Origin: Haemaphysalis longicornis
Lineage: Eukaryota; Arthropoda; Arachnida; Ixodida; Ixodidae
DNA length: 64,000 bases
Reading direction: 5' to 3'
Assembly: GCA_013339765.2 (NCBI GenBank)
Contig: CM023449.1
Span: 39,588,387-39,652,386 of the forward strand
Below, piece after piece: positions 52,420-63,237 of the stretch (position 1 is the stretch's first letter; each line of letters opens with the position of its first letter). The notes beneath the pieces were generated by a model. The model ran no database searches. It was not told the origin of the DNA and saw only the letters and a list, made by a program, of their open reading frames with translations. A program made the position numbers and the translations under genes.

Positions 52420-55203
52420 ATGACTGTTAAACTCAGAACGCCCTACAGAGTAGGGACCTTGAATGTCCGGGGACTCGGGTCAAAAAGGCGCCAGTTAAAC
52501 CTCAGCAGTCTGGTTCGCGAAAAGCATTTGGATGTCATTGGCATTCAAGAAACTAAAATTGAGAGCGAAAAGCACACTGACAGTATGGTAGCACCTTTTG
52601 TTGCTGAATTTGATGTTGCTGTAAGCCACTCAGTCGGTCTATCAGCCGGCTGCTGCTTGTTGCTAAGAAAGTCCCTAGGTATCGTTGTTCGAAACGTAGT
52701 GAGCAGTGAAACTGGGCGATTTGTTTTATGTGACTTTGTTTATGAAGATGTAGATTTCAGAGTGTTGTGTGTGTACGCCCCCACAAATGCGAAGTCCCGC
52801 TATGAGTTTTTCGAAAGCATTGAAAGTTATTTTGAAACGGAGAAAGTTTTGATTGTTCTTGTTGATTTTAATTGTGTTTGCTCTCCCGAAGACAGGGCAA
52901 AGGTAGATGGGGTAGCTGATCGCAGCGCGAAACTACTTGGAACGATTACAGCCGACAGTTCGTTGGAAGATGTGGCCAAGATTGCAGGAAATGGAAAAGG
53001 AGTTCTTTACACACACTTCCAGGGTGCAAGTCACGCGAGGTTGGATCGCATTTATGTTTCCGGGGATTTGACACCGTTGTGTAACAACTACGAAGGGCAA
53101 GAAGTGTCGTTTAGCGATCACTGTTTGGTCGCATTTTCATTGGGGTATAAAACAATACCAAAGTCCAATTTTAACTGGTCACTTTGGAAGATGAATGCAA
53201 AATTGCTTGATGATAAGGTTTTTCTCGACAGGGTTAAAAATTTCTTTGATAATAAGTATGGACTGAAGTGTAACAGCAAAAGTGAAGCCTGGGAAAATTT
53301 TAAACAAAACATTAAAACGATCGCTCTAGAGCGATCAAGTGAGATAAAGAGGAAAGAAAGAGAAAAAGAAACAGGCCTCCGAAGTATCCTTAAGCAGTTA
53401 ATACAGGAAGAAACAAAAGAACCCGGCCTTTTTATAGATGACTTAAGAAACACAAAACGCGCCCTGGAAGACCTTGATGTCGAGAAATACCGTGGGGCAA
53501 CCGTGAGGGCTCGTGCGGAAAAAATGTTGGCAGGTGAACAACCGACAAAACGCGCTCTAGCTGACGAAAAAAGGCATTCACGTAAGCAAGACGTAAAAGA
53601 AATTAAGTGGGCAGGTGTAGTTACTCAGAACAAAGACGAGATAGCTCGTGCGTTCACACAGTACTATCGCGATTTGTTTGCTCTGCGAAAACCTAAAGAA
53701 GGGTTTAAAACAGAATTTCTGAACTGTTTGCCGCAGCTGGAAAGTGAAGAGACAGCACTTCTGGAAAGGGAGATAACCTTAAGCGAAATCGAGGACGCCA
53801 TAAATGATTTGAACTCTGGCAAATCAGCCGGGACCTGACGGGATTGGTGCTTTTTTTTACAATAGGTTAAAGGCAGAAGTGACGGGACTACTTCATGGGG
53901 TTTTTTCCGAGTCTTATGAGCGTGGGAGTCTACCGCCGTCATGCGGAAATGCTCATACGGTGTTGATACCGAAGGGGGAGGACAGCGACCAATCGAACAA
54001 AGTAACTGGCTACAGGCCTATTACACTTACTAATACTGATTATAAGATATTAATGAAAGTTCTTGCGAAACGTATGCAAGGCGTTATCAAATCGTTAATA
54101 GGGCCTCACCAAACCTGTGGTATAAAGGGAAGAACTATATTTACAAATATTCATGTAGCCCGCAGCGTATTGGAGTACTGTGATGCCGACTTTCGAACGC
54201 TAGCCATGGTACAAATAGACCTGGCGAAAGCTTTCGACCGTGTATGTCATGAAATACTGTTTGAAATACTGCAGCATGTTAACTTAGGGTCGGTAATTAA
54301 AGACGGCGTTAAAATGGCCTACAGTAATTGTAATACTAGAATAATTATTAATAAGGAATTAACAGACAAAATACATGTTCAGTCCTCAGTGAGGCAAGGG
54401 TGTCCACTGAGCCCGCTACTTTTTGCCCTGTATATCGAACCTTTGTGTGCAAAGATAATTGCAAGTAGTAGCATACGTGGTTTTTGCCTGCAGGCATACG
54501 TGGTGTAAAAGGCGCTGCGCATGACGCAACGCTTTTGTGATGTAACGGGTAGTCAATTAAACGTCAGCAAAACTGTCGGGATTTGGCATGGGGAATGGGC
54601 AGAGGTACCTGCTGTTTACGAAAACGTCCAGTGGTTCACAACGCCGTCAAAGTATTTGGGGGTACCATTGGATCGGTATCGCGAAAATACGGTGTACTGG
54701 GGCGATAGGGCGCATGAAATGCGTGCGCAGACAGAAAAATGGGGTGGTAAAAAATTGCCTATTTTGCGCGTGCAACTGTGTGCAACTTGTTTCTGGTGGC
54801 CAAAATTTGGTATATAATGCAGGTTTTATCGTACTCCCGGATGAATGTGCAAAAGTTCCATCGCCTGTTTGCATTTTTCGTTTGGCAGTCGGTTTTCGAG
54901 CGAACAAGCCGCAGCAATTTGTTCCGCAGACTGGAGGATGGTGGTCTGGCGTTACCACACCTTTTTGTGAAACAGCTTGTGTCAAGGTTTTTCTTTTTAA
55001 GGGACCAAACAGACCTTTTAATTCGAACCTATTTGCAAATGTCACTAGCGACGGCCCTGCCAAATTTTGTTGTTTCATCTGTTGACTATGTAAGGCATAG
55101 TGGTAGCGGTTTTCTGCGGGAAGTAGTCGCATCCTTCCGTTTTCTCACGGCCCGGTTTTCGATGGAATACCTGTCCAATGTTTCCCGTAAGCGTCTTTCT
55201 AGG
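52420..55203 (+). pseudogene. LINE ORF2: AP endonuclease and reverse transcriptase
   Basis: ATG 52420 opens an apurinic-type endonuclease (GTLNVRGLGSKRRQL; GIQETKIE; VDFNCV where GDFN is usual; RLDRIYVS; FSDHCLVAF). A linker leads to RT. At about 53833 two extra bases break GKSAGPDGI. RT continues with TGYRPITLTNTDYKILMKVL, HQTCGIKGRTIF, VQIDLAKAFDRV and RQGCPLSPLLFALYIEPLC. At about 54495-54510 the catalytic YADD block is missing: the sequence reads LQAYVV then stop, then KALRMTQRFCD. Another shift follows near 54800. 'QTCGI-GR' points to the Tx1 group of the L1 clade. The enzyme is dead. Confidence 0.9.
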
Positions 55204-55213
55204 CCACGAGACC

Positions 55214-56015
55214 GGCTCAGCCGACCTTGGTAATATAAGGTATATATTGTACAACACGTTTACACTTTTATTTAGTTTTGGCATTTCAAGCAGCTTAGGT
55301 GACTATTTGTTGTATTGCGCTTGTGCAGTAAGCGTACCCCGAGTTTCCACAATAGCTCACGTCTAGCAATTGCACTTCGTAGACGGAAAAGCGTTCGCAG
55401 ATGCGTAGTCGCGCTGCTGACCGCTGTGGTTGTTCGCCCAGCGCAAAAAAGTGCTTCCCGCACCCTAGTTTTACGCTGTACGGTAAAAATATCAGTTGAT
55501 TTTATTTCCTTAGTACCTATATTGACTTCGCTGACTCTTCTTCCGCCTTCAAGAGGCCTTATATTTTCCTACTGGCGTACTAGTCAGCGAAGCGTCGCAT
55601 GTGCGCTTGGGCAGCGCTTGTGTGAAGCGACCTTGACTTGGAGCTAGATACAGTGTGCAAACTAACCAAGTAAAGAAAGGCACATTCTTCCATTCACAAA
55701 CGTGTCCTGGCTTCGTTTCAACTGAGCGAACGAATTGCGACGACCCGTCGGCGGCCGGCGGACGAAACGCTGGGCCGACTGACTCTGTCTGAAGGCCGGG
55801 GAGCCGTGCAGTAGCGCAGCCAATTGCGAGCTCGGCACCTCCTGACGTCACACGAAAACGCCACAGAAAATGGGCGAGCGTAAAGAGAGGAGGACAGCAT
55901 TTTCGAATTAATTTTTCTACTACATAAAATCGCGTAAACGCGCCCAGAGTGGTCGAAACATGGCCTGGGGACCCCGGGCTACAATTTGCGCTAGTAATCC
56001 CGCAATGTTTACATA
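55214..56015. other. right half of the split element, no gene
   Basis: GC-rich at 55735-55870 and otherwise unremarkable. It continues the sequence left of the LINE if the element at 49367-56035 is one unit. Confidence 0.45.
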
Positions 56016-56084
56016 TCACTTCAGTGTCCCTTTAAAGTATAGACGGTATTGCTGAAATGTACCACTGAGCATCGCGGGACAATG

Positions 56085-56310
56085 CGCTCACGTCTATGCT
56101 GGTGAGCCCGAGGTCGCTGGTTCGATTTATAGCCGCGGCATCCGTTTTTCAGATGGAGGTGAAAAGCGAAAACGCCCGTGCGTTCGAGATTTCGGCGCAG
56201 GTTAAAGGTCCCCAGGCGGCCAAAATTAATCCGGAACCCTCCCCTACAGCGCGCCTGATACGCTCACGTGCAACGGGTTACATGGCCGCAAAACTGAGTC
56301 CTACATGAAT
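56085..56310 (+). mobile_element. tRNA-derived SINE, second copy
   Basis: A head with GAGGTCGCTGGTTCGATTTA and a body with AGATGGAGGTGAAAAGCGAA, GAGATTTCGGCGCAGG and CCAAAATTAATCCGGA match the minus-strand SINE at 9637-9870 in order. More diverged; the tail is not obvious. Confidence 0.8.
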
Positions 56311-56409
56311 AAATAACAAAATTGTCAAAACGGTTAGTAAATTAGATGGGGTAAAATTTTACACAACTGATTCAAACCCATCGCTCTCCGCTTTATCCGA
56401 ATGAGCGCA

Positions 56410-56575
56410 CTAAACTTATCTCATTGTCGGACCTTTCGTCTCTGTGGATCTTTCGTCTCGTTGGACATTCAGGCTCGGTTGGGCCGTTCGTCTCGTTGGA
56501 CATTCAGGCTCGCTGATTACGTGACTAATTGGACCTTTCGACTCGTTGGATCTTTCGTCTTTCGTTGGACCTCGT
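56410..56575. repeat. cryptic TTGGACCTTTCGTCT repeat
   Basis: Variants of CGTTGGACATTCAGGCTCG and GGACCTTTCGTCTC recur about six times. Confidence 0.7.
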
Positions 56576-57245
56576 TCCCAGGAAGAGATGTGTGGCCAGG
56601 GATCCACACTATACGGGTCGTTGGGAGCGATGATCGGCGTGCTAGAATGTTGGAGCTGATGCGAGTGATGCGTACCGTGGGCGTAGCGGCGGCAAGCGGA
56701 CTGGGAGTCGGTCAGCACTGTGATGTCCGATGAAGCTGTGTTGGTGATGGCCAAAGCGATTGCAGACTCACTTACCGGGCATTCCCAGAAGAGACCAACG
56801 ACGTACCCGGCCCACGAAGACCTAACCCTCCACCCCCTGTCCCCAACTTACTCCGACATCTTAGCGCACTAGCGGAATTCCGTACGACTCTATTATCCCC
56901 CCCACACCCGTCCCTCACAACCGCCGACGCCCGCATATGGCGCCGCCTACAAACACAGAAATACCACAATCACACTCGCTTTCACTATGTCTCCCCCACC
57001 CTCTACCCACTCAACTGTCCATACTGCAACTCTCCCAACACCACCATTCACCTAGTTTGGACATGTCCGTTCAATCCCCCCTCCCTCCCCACTCCTCTCT
57101 CCCTCTCTCCTGAGCATTGGGAGCGCGCGCTGCGCTGCAGCCAGCTCGAAGAACAGGAAGCCCTGATTAGGATGGCCACCCAGTGCTCCACTTTTTAACC
57201 CAACTCCCCTCCCCTCTTTTCTTAATAAACGTTTTCAACACCAAC
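56576..57245 (+). mobile_element. LINE 3' end, possibly with inverted 5' piece
   Basis: From about 56768 to 57197 the plus strand encodes FPEETNDVPGPRRPNPPPP, PHPSLTTADARIWRRLQTQK, YPLNCPYCNSPNTTIHLVWT and EEQEALIRMATQCSTF, a LINE C-terminal region with a Cys cluster; TTAATAAACG follows at 57220. Directly left (56754-56576) the minus strand encodes DITVLTDSQSACRRYA, an RNase H block that should precede this region in sense. The opposite orientation suggests another twin-priming product. Confidence 0.7.
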
Positions 57246-57949
57246 AGCAGCCTCGCGCGCGAGAGATAAGCCCGACGAGGTCGAGTAAATTGAGAGGAGA
57301 AAAGGCGAGTGTGAAACTGCCAAGGCCAAGCGAAACGAGACGGCGATGGAAAAAGGCGGCAAAGAAATGAGCGGAGCGACAACATCGCTGTGAAAGACAC
57401 TGAAAATCAGAAAGCAGAGAGAGGGGAGAGAGAGCGTCGTGAAAAGAAGGAAATTAGATCGAGTGTGCGAGGAAAGCGGGTGTTCGGTCATTGCCTTATG
57501 ATTGCGTCGTACCCGCCTGCTTGCCTGCGTCTGTTCAGCAAGTGATCTGGCCCGCCTGCGAACCTTTGCAGATCAAGCAGCGTCAAACGGGGGTTAAGAA
57601 TAAAAAAAGGTGGAGACGGGGTGGGGAAGCGGTGTAAAATTTGGGAAAAACGCCGGTTTATCCGCGCCAGGGTCCGTCGTATGAAGCGGACTGCGTGCAC
57701 ACGAGCGTCACATCATTGGGGGTTTAATGTATTGTTTCTATGTGGTTTCTGGCACTATAGTCTTTGTTTGCCGGAACCGGGGGGATCCTTCGTAAGAAGC
57801 GGGTTGTCGTAAGTCCGGGGGAAGTATCAGCGGGGTTCCCCTCTATAACGCATATGTGAATATGGGGAATATATGGCTGTGGGAAATGTACCGTGAATAT
57901 TCCTCCAGGTCTGAACAAACATAATGTTGCTGTATTTTTACCGTATGCG
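57246..57949. other. unassigned stretch
   Basis: Purine-rich at 57290-57480. No gene recognised. Confidence 0.45.
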
Positions 57950-58115
57950 GGATTAGCATGCGCGTTTGTGTGTGCGTATGCGCGAGTGCGTGCTCGAGTG
58001 TGTGCGGGTGCGCGCGCGTGCGTGCTTGCGTGTACGTACGTCCGCGTGCGTGTGAGCGTGGGTGTGTATGTGTGTGTGTGGTGCGTTCGTGTGTGTGCGT
58101 GCATGTGTGTTATTG
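57950..58115. repeat. TG-rich cryptic simple repeat
   Basis: Alternating GTGTGCGTGCG-type sequence over about 160 bp. Confidence 0.9.
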
Positions 58116-58269
58116 CGCAAATGTGTTACGCCGTCGCTCCTGCAGAAATTATTGGCAACCTACTAGCACTCGCTCCTGTTCGCAGTGACTTTACACTGCG
58201 TAGGACAGAGAAGCAGTAATGAAAAATGGATGTGCCATTCCTAAGTCTCTATGATTTCGTTTACACCTA

Positions 58270-59545
58270 CATATATCAGACGAAGTTGAAACCCACCATT
58301 GTTTTGTTGGTGAGGACAACAGGCAGTTTCTGGAGCCGTACGTACGTGAGCTAGTGGTCAACGGTAAACCGTGCCGAGTTCTCCGCGACGACAGTAGACA
58401 TGATCCACCCTTCGTACGTTGAACCGGATCAGCTGACGGGACAGAGTGTTTGGGTGAAGCAGGCCGTAGCAGCACGAAACGTGCGCCTGCCGATTTCTAA
58501 GGTCAGCATCGCAGGTCCATTTGGTGGAACTTGTCACGGAGGCGGCAGTATCTTCACAACTTCTTTCGGTATACAGGTACCTATTCTCGAACAGGTCGGA
58601 TTAGCCGTTACGTGACAAGGGGTACAATTTCTAGAAACTGCCGAGGAAAGAATCAGCTGGGCTCGCTGCAAAGGGCTCAAGTAACGACAGTGTCACCCCC
58701 TCTGAGAGAAATGGCGAGACTCAGACAGATAGCGAGGATGGGGCATTTCCGGAGGCTCACGACAGCGGACAGCGTAAGTACACTGGGTGTAAGGCCCTTG
58801 CTGAGAGCGGAGATGTGTCAGCGTTGTGTTCGGTGTGCTCAGGTTCACGGGAGGCCTTGAAAACGGCTGTCGACCCGAACGCGCGCAGTTCGCAGGCTAA
58901 CGACATTCCGCGGGAAAGCCTAAACCGTGACGTTAGCGAAAGGAGGCAACACGATCCCGTTGAAGCGAAAGTTGTTTCACCGGACGCTAGTTCAGAACCA
59001 AGCTACGTTGGGGCAGAGCCGGCAGTCGAGACACTGAACGGTTTTCACGGTGCAGCTAAGCTGGACGTCGCCGCAACTGAGCGAGTCGCTAGCGTTCCAC
59101 TTCCAACTCAGATACTCGATGTGGAGCCACGGCAAGCCGAGCTAGTAGCGATTCAGGTGTCGCGTGTGGTTGAGCCGTCTGTTGAGACAGGGCCGCCCGT
59201 TCCTAGATTGGCCTTGACAGCCGGAAACGAGAGCGAAAACACCCTTCGGTATTCGCTTACTGACAGTGTCGCAAATAAGTGTGGCAAGAGCTCCTATGCG
59301 GGCCTGCCGAGTGGCAGCGCTGCGCGCACGCTGTGCGCCGCGTCTCAGCGGACCTCGGAGCCGCCGAGAAAGAAAGCGCATGCCTGCTCGAGCGGTGGAA
59401 ATTAGAGCAGTTTTCTCCGCGCGCTCGAGATATGTCTCGGAAGAAGGCCGATGTCGTCTCGACCGATCGCAGTAGCTTTCAGAGACCGGACGCACCTAAA
59501 GTGCGATTCAAAAAGGGAAAGCTCAGGGAAATGACGAGAGCTTGA
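58270..59545 (+). pseudogene. Gypsy-type gag/protease remnant
   Basis: In changing frames the plus strand encodes HHCFVGEDNRQFLEPYVREL, VVNGKPCRVLRD, IHPSYVEPDQLTGQSVWVKQ and VRLPISKVSIAGPFGG, which I read as the retropepsin region of an arthropod Ty3/Gypsy polyprotein. A 196-codon frame follows (58815-59405), acidic and Val/Glu-rich with a CSVCSG start, and then KVRFKKGKLREMTRA with a stop near 59545. No RT or integrase follows. Family assignment rests on remembered similarity and the LTR nearby. Confidence 0.5.
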
Positions 59546-59549
59546 ATCG

Positions 59550-60173
59550 CGGCTCTCAGCGCGAGAAGTGGCCTAGTAGACGCCTTACTTTCTGAATTCC
59601 GTTGTTTTTCCTGAACCAGGTTTCGCCCTTTACTACTAATTTTTTTTGGACATTTCCAATCACTCGAAATGTCACCTTCCAAGTTTGAGTGCTTGTCGAA
59701 AGTACTGCTGGGGTAAAATATAACTAGTGTAGTTAGTTATTAGCGCATTTTATCGCAACTAAAAGCCTGGTAGAGCTTCAGTGTGGATTTGTCTTCGCAC
59801 TTGCCAGCGATGCGGTTGTGTCTTTCTGTGTTGTTCTGTTGCTTGCCTGACCAAGCCAGAGACGTTTTTTGGCAAAACACTATTCGTCCAGTGACCGGCC
59901 CCGGTGCAGCTCCAGCACGGTGTCGTACAACCCAGGCCTGGAGCCGATCATCTGGCGAGCACTTTTCTCCGAAAGCATCCCTCCGGACAACGGTTGAAGA
60001 CCCTTATCCATCGGGATCTCGCAACCCCGGCGGAGAAGCTGTTACGATTGAGCCCACCGCTGGGCTTCGTTGCAATTCTCCTCGGCTGTGCGGCGAAGCC
60101 TCCACCACGTGCGCCTTTCAAGCAGGCCCTCCCTGTCGGGGACTCACGCTTGCAAACGACAATTCAAACAAGC
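59550..60173. other. unassigned, probably element-internal sequence
   Basis: Lies between the gag/protease remnant and the LTR. Only short frames are present. Confidence 0.4.
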
Positions 60174-60729
60174 TGTGACAGGCCTGGATCACGCGCCTCG
60201 TTATCGGCGCGTCCAAACTTCGATGAAGGCCGACGCAACACGTGGAGACTTGCCCCACGGACGCAGAAGCCCCGCGTCCGCTGCGGAGACCTCCTCTCTC
60301 CCCTCTCTCGGACTCAGCGTGCGCCGCTACTACCGACTGCTCATGAACTCTGGAAAGAGTGTTGTGCGTGTCTATGCAGTTCGTGACGTGTGCACAATCT
60401 AGAGGGAACCCTTGTTTTGACCGTTGGCCCTTTAGGTATAAATAAGAACCCCCCAAGCGCTGTAGTTCATTCCTGTTTGAGCAGTGAATCAATACTGTCA
60501 CTCTGCTCGAGTCCTGTACTGTAACCTCGCCCGTCGGGGCATTGTTCTTTGGCTTGGGCTCATCTCTCGCAATGAAGTAAACAGTTACGTTAGCCTACGG
60601 CTGCTGGACTACTTCACGGCTCAACATTGGCTGGCCGCTCACTTCAAACCACGTTACCAAACGTATGTCGGAGGCGACGGAGCTCAGCTCGTGTCGGCCT
60701 TCCCGTACGCAAAAGGCCTAGTCCCAACA
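60174..60729 (+). repeat. orphan LTR with TATA box and primer-binding site
   Basis: Starts TGTGACAGGCC and ends CCCAACA, with TATAAATA at 60437-60444. One base later TGGTGACAGCGTCGGGA (60731-60747) looks like a tRNA primer-binding site. The presence of a PBS on the right marks it as a 5' LTR in plus orientation, yet the internal part is cut off within about 240 bp by another element, and the Gypsy remnant lies on the wrong side (left). Confidence 0.6.
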
Positions 60730-60859
60730 GTGGTGACAGCGTCGGGATGGCTGATTCCCAACTTCGGGTGACGAGCTGGATGCGAGTCACAACCTTGGAG
60801 CAGTGCTGGGAAGGCCATTCCAAACATCACGGAAGCAACACTGTGCGTTGTATGATCCA

Positions 60860-60920
60860 TATACACCATATGCACCGGTATATGTGCAGGCCACATGCAC
60901 CGGTTATGGCCTGCACATGT
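60860..60920. repeat. short inverted repeat ATGTGCAGGCCA
   Basis: ATGTGCAGGCCACATGCACCGG is followed by TTATGGCCTGCACAT, giving overlapping hairpins. Confidence 0.6.
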
Positions 60921-60971
60921 CCACTGCCCTGCACGACCGCTGACGAGCCATCACTATCTCATTCTGAGGCC

Positions 60972-61450
60972 AGAGAGAGAGAGAGAGATTTATTGAGCTT
61001 TATGTGGCTTTGGGGGCGGTTGTGGCCGCTGGCTTGTGCCGGGCAGCGACCTGGGCAGCTCTGATGACCAAGGAGGTTTGTTCCTCTAGGTCAGAATTCC
61101 CAGCGCCACCTCCCATTGCTCATCACACGAAATTAGGGCAAAGGGATCTTTAGAACATCACGAGTGGGGAAGGGTGGCGAGGGCACCACATGCAGGGCAT
61201 TCCAGGGAAGGGTATGAAGGGTGGATTCAGTGGAGCACGTGTAACGGGATTTGGAAATGCGTTCGTCTTAAGCAGACGCCACGTGTTCTTCCGAAATGGG
61301 GAGGTCGACGTGAGGCAGGTGCCCAGATCGCTTGATTGGCTCCAAGAACATGTGCAGTAGGCTGTAGATACCCCTGTAGGCGCGCGCTCGGATATGGAGG
61401 GAGGGGGTTGATTCTTTGAATTTTCATTGAGTAGGGGCGGCCACAATCTC
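60972..61450 (-). pseudogene. LINE C-terminal fragment with CT tail
   Basis: The minus strand encodes MPCMWCPRHPSP (Cys cluster), then stops, then DLEEQTSLVIRAAQVAARHK with PAATTAPKAT. The last block resembles C-termini of I-like LINEs. The 3' side ends in a CT run (GA on the plus strand, 60973-60988). Confidence 0.5.
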
Positions 61451-61717
61451 GAAAAATCCCACTAACTTCCTCGGGGACACACATCTAGATTTTCTGCCTT
61501 AATGCCACCACAGAGCGTCACTCGCTCCCTCTCCCTCCTTCTCTACAAACGGGCCCAGAGTCTTCCATTTCAATGAAAGAACTCCTCCTTTTATTTTCCT
61601 TTCCTCGCAACAAACGGTGCAAACAAACAAAGAAAAAAAAACATGGAATCACGTCGAGTCCAATCGCCGAGCGAATTCAGACCGTGTTTTACGGAAACAA
61701 ACGCATGGGCAGTAAAA

Positions 61718-62647
61718 TACCGTATTTTTTGGGATTATAAGCACCTCCCGCTTCTAAGCACCCTCCCCTACTTTCAGGAAGAAAATTGGAAAAAAAGTTT
61801 GCATGCGAATCTAAGCACCCCCTTTACTAAGCAACTATCGCAAGGTGAGTTTCGGACGTGTGGAAGCGGGCCGGAGTTGATGATCTGGCCAAGTCATTTC
61901 TGAAGCTTTCAATTACAAACCACTTCGATGGAACGGAAGACGACCTGCTGTGGTACACTTAGAGCAGCGGCCCGAGTGGCACAACGGACTCTAATGGTAG
62001 TGAGGTTGACTGTGTGTCAGACCTAAGCGGTGGGTTCACTGTCTGTAGCTATTTTCCTTTTAAATGTTTGCCAAATAAAACATTATTCCTTGAGCCTGTC
62101 TCGTCGAGGTACGACCGCAGCAAAAAAATTAGTAGTGGCTTAGTTCTGCTATGCCAGGATATACGTAGCGTGAGCTAAGGTTCAGCAATCCAGTCCAGTC
62201 CAGTCCAGTCACTGCTCCTCCCGCATGCTCAGCACGTCTTTTCACGTGCCACGCGAAACGGCTATTAAGCGGCTCCGGTGCAGCGTCAGACTTGGCTACT
62301 GCGCAATTGAGGCGCACACCTGGGCACGCGCCGGCGCCAGTGCGTCTGCCGCGGCTGCGCCGCAACCCAATCCAACACAATCCACATTAATCCAATCCAA
62401 TCCAATCCGATCTAACCCAAGCCAAGCCAATCCAATCCAATTTCCCTCACGCTTGCGCAGAACGGCCCTTCACGGCATACGCGAAACTGCTCAACTTCGG
62501 CCAGTGTAGCTTACGCTACAAAATGTGGTGGTGGTGGCGGTGGGGTCTGGGGGGTAAATAAGGTTTTCTGAATCGAAGCACACCCCTCACTTTGGGCATT
62601 GCGATCGTGGAAAAAAGGAGGGGTGCTTAGAATCGAGTAAATACGGG
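61718..62647. mobile_element. CCGTATTT-ended element, copy 2, with nested insertion
   Basis: Left end TACCGTATTTTTTGGGATTA and right end TTAGAATCGAGTAAATACGGG. It shares GCATGCGAATCTAAGCACCCC, AACCACTTCGATGGAACGGAAG and GTCGAGGTACGACCGCAGC with copy 1 at 29627-30121. The extra length is the inserted repeat at 62128-62521. Confidence 0.78.
62128..62521 (-). mobile_element. dispersed repeat, copy 2, nested
   Basis: Inverse of 3820-4125 at both ends (AATTAGTAGTGGCTTAG... and ...GTGTAGCTTACGCTACAAAA). CAGTC and CCAAT tracts inside have expanded. In copy 1 of the host element (near 30015) the flanks GCTGCGAAAAAAAA and TGGCGGGG are directly joined, which is the empty site. Confidence 0.72.
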
Positions 62648-62688
62648 AATATCTTTGGAGAACAGAAAGTGTGCTTGATGAAAGTATG

Positions 62689-62694
62689 TTTATT
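62689..62694 (-). promoter_or_regulatory. poly(A) signal of second serine protease
   Basis: The minus strand reads GTAAATAAACATAC, with AATAAA about 80 bases after the stop codon. Confidence 0.7.
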
Positions 62695-62772
62695 TACATC
62701 AGCCACGCACTATGAGCACGCCCTCAGTTCATGGCGCGGCGCACCGTACGCGAGCATACAGAAGAGGGCGCT

Positions 62773-62958
62773 TCAGAGGGTGCGCACTGCGTTCGCTATC
62801 CATGGTCGGTTGGCGATGGTGGAACTCCAGATGGTGCCCGTGCCCATAGCACACAGCGCATGCGTGACGGTGAGCTGCGTGCCCTGGCTTGTCATGCCCA
62901 CCAGGGTCCACGCGGAAGACGAGCCGAGCTGGCAGACGAGGGGTCCTCCGCTGTCTCC
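62773..62958 (-). CDS. second serine protease, last exon with catalytic Ser
   Basis: After the acceptor TTCGCACGCGTGCAG the minus strand encodes GDSGGPLVCQLGSSSAWTLV, then GMTSQGTQLTVTHALC, MGTGTIWSSTIANRPW and a stop at 62775-62773. Length (186 nt) and splice phase equal those of the plus-strand gene's last exon at 32842-33027, and 50 of 61 residues agree by my count. The catalytic serine is present. Upstream exons would lie to the right and were not seen before the window end. Arrangement is convergent with the first gene. Confidence 0.92.
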   Translation of the reverse strand, partial: GDSGGPLVCQLGSSSAWTLVGMTSQGTQLTVTHALCAMGTGTIWSSTIANRPWIANAVRTL

Positions 62959-63122
62959 CTGCACGCGTGCGAAGACGAGGATCAACGTGTTTACACTACA
63001 GAACATTTGAGGGAGACACACGGCATTTTTAACGCGAAAGTGTTTTATGCCCGGGTACACCAAGATCTCAGTGACGTCATATCCGTCATGGAAGTGACAT
63101 CGCCAGAAAAAGTGCCATTGAC

Positions 63123-63237
63123 GTGGTGCCACCCGGATTCGAGCCACGCTCTCTCGCCAGAACGGGAGGTACGTGGCGCTCTGCGCACTGCGCTATGAAC
63201 AGAGACGTGAGCAGCTCTACGAACGCGCCTTATGTCA
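63123..63237 (-). mobile_element. tRNA-derived SINE head (copy 2)
   Basis: Inverse of 2824-2946: GACATAAGGCGCGTTCGTAG, ATAGCGCAGTG, GCCACGTACCTCCC and box B GGCTCGAATCC. It lies in what is probably the intron upstream of the protease's last exon. Confidence 0.65.

Larger units (their letters stand above)
50182..55213 (-). mobile_element. Tx1/L1-like LINE with inverted 5' part (twin-priming form)
   Basis: The insertion is 50192-55203, flanked by the duplication CCACGAGACC (50182-50191 and 55204-55213). The 3' segment (50192 to about 50883) is on the minus strand and ends in AATAAA followed by an A tail. The 5' segment (about 50884-55203), with the 5' end, ORF1 and most of ORF2, is on the plus strand. 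ORF2 breaks at NVSRKR in the plus segment and resumes in the minus segment at TVSAPRKNARDLTE; both joins share GTAAGCG. Read on the minus strand this is an inverted 5' piece followed by a sense 3' piece with tail, which is the known outcome of twin priming. Confidence 0.88.
49367..56035. mobile_element. TTAAAGGGACACTGAAGTGA-ended element, split by a LINE (candidate)
   Basis: TTAAAGGGACACTGAAGTGA at 49367-49386 has its inverse TCACTTCAGTGTCCCTTTAA at about 56016-56035. If paired, they bound a roughly 1.65-kb element made of 49367-50191 plus 55204-56035, into which the LINE at 50192-55203 inserted. The halves hold CG-rich sequence and a tRNA-like stretch but no transposase. The alternative is two separate solo ends. 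Confidence 0.5.

Noticed and set aside
57950..58115. Cys/Val-rich frames suggestive of a cysteine-rich peptide
   Set aside because: Produced by TG/CG alternating simple repeat.
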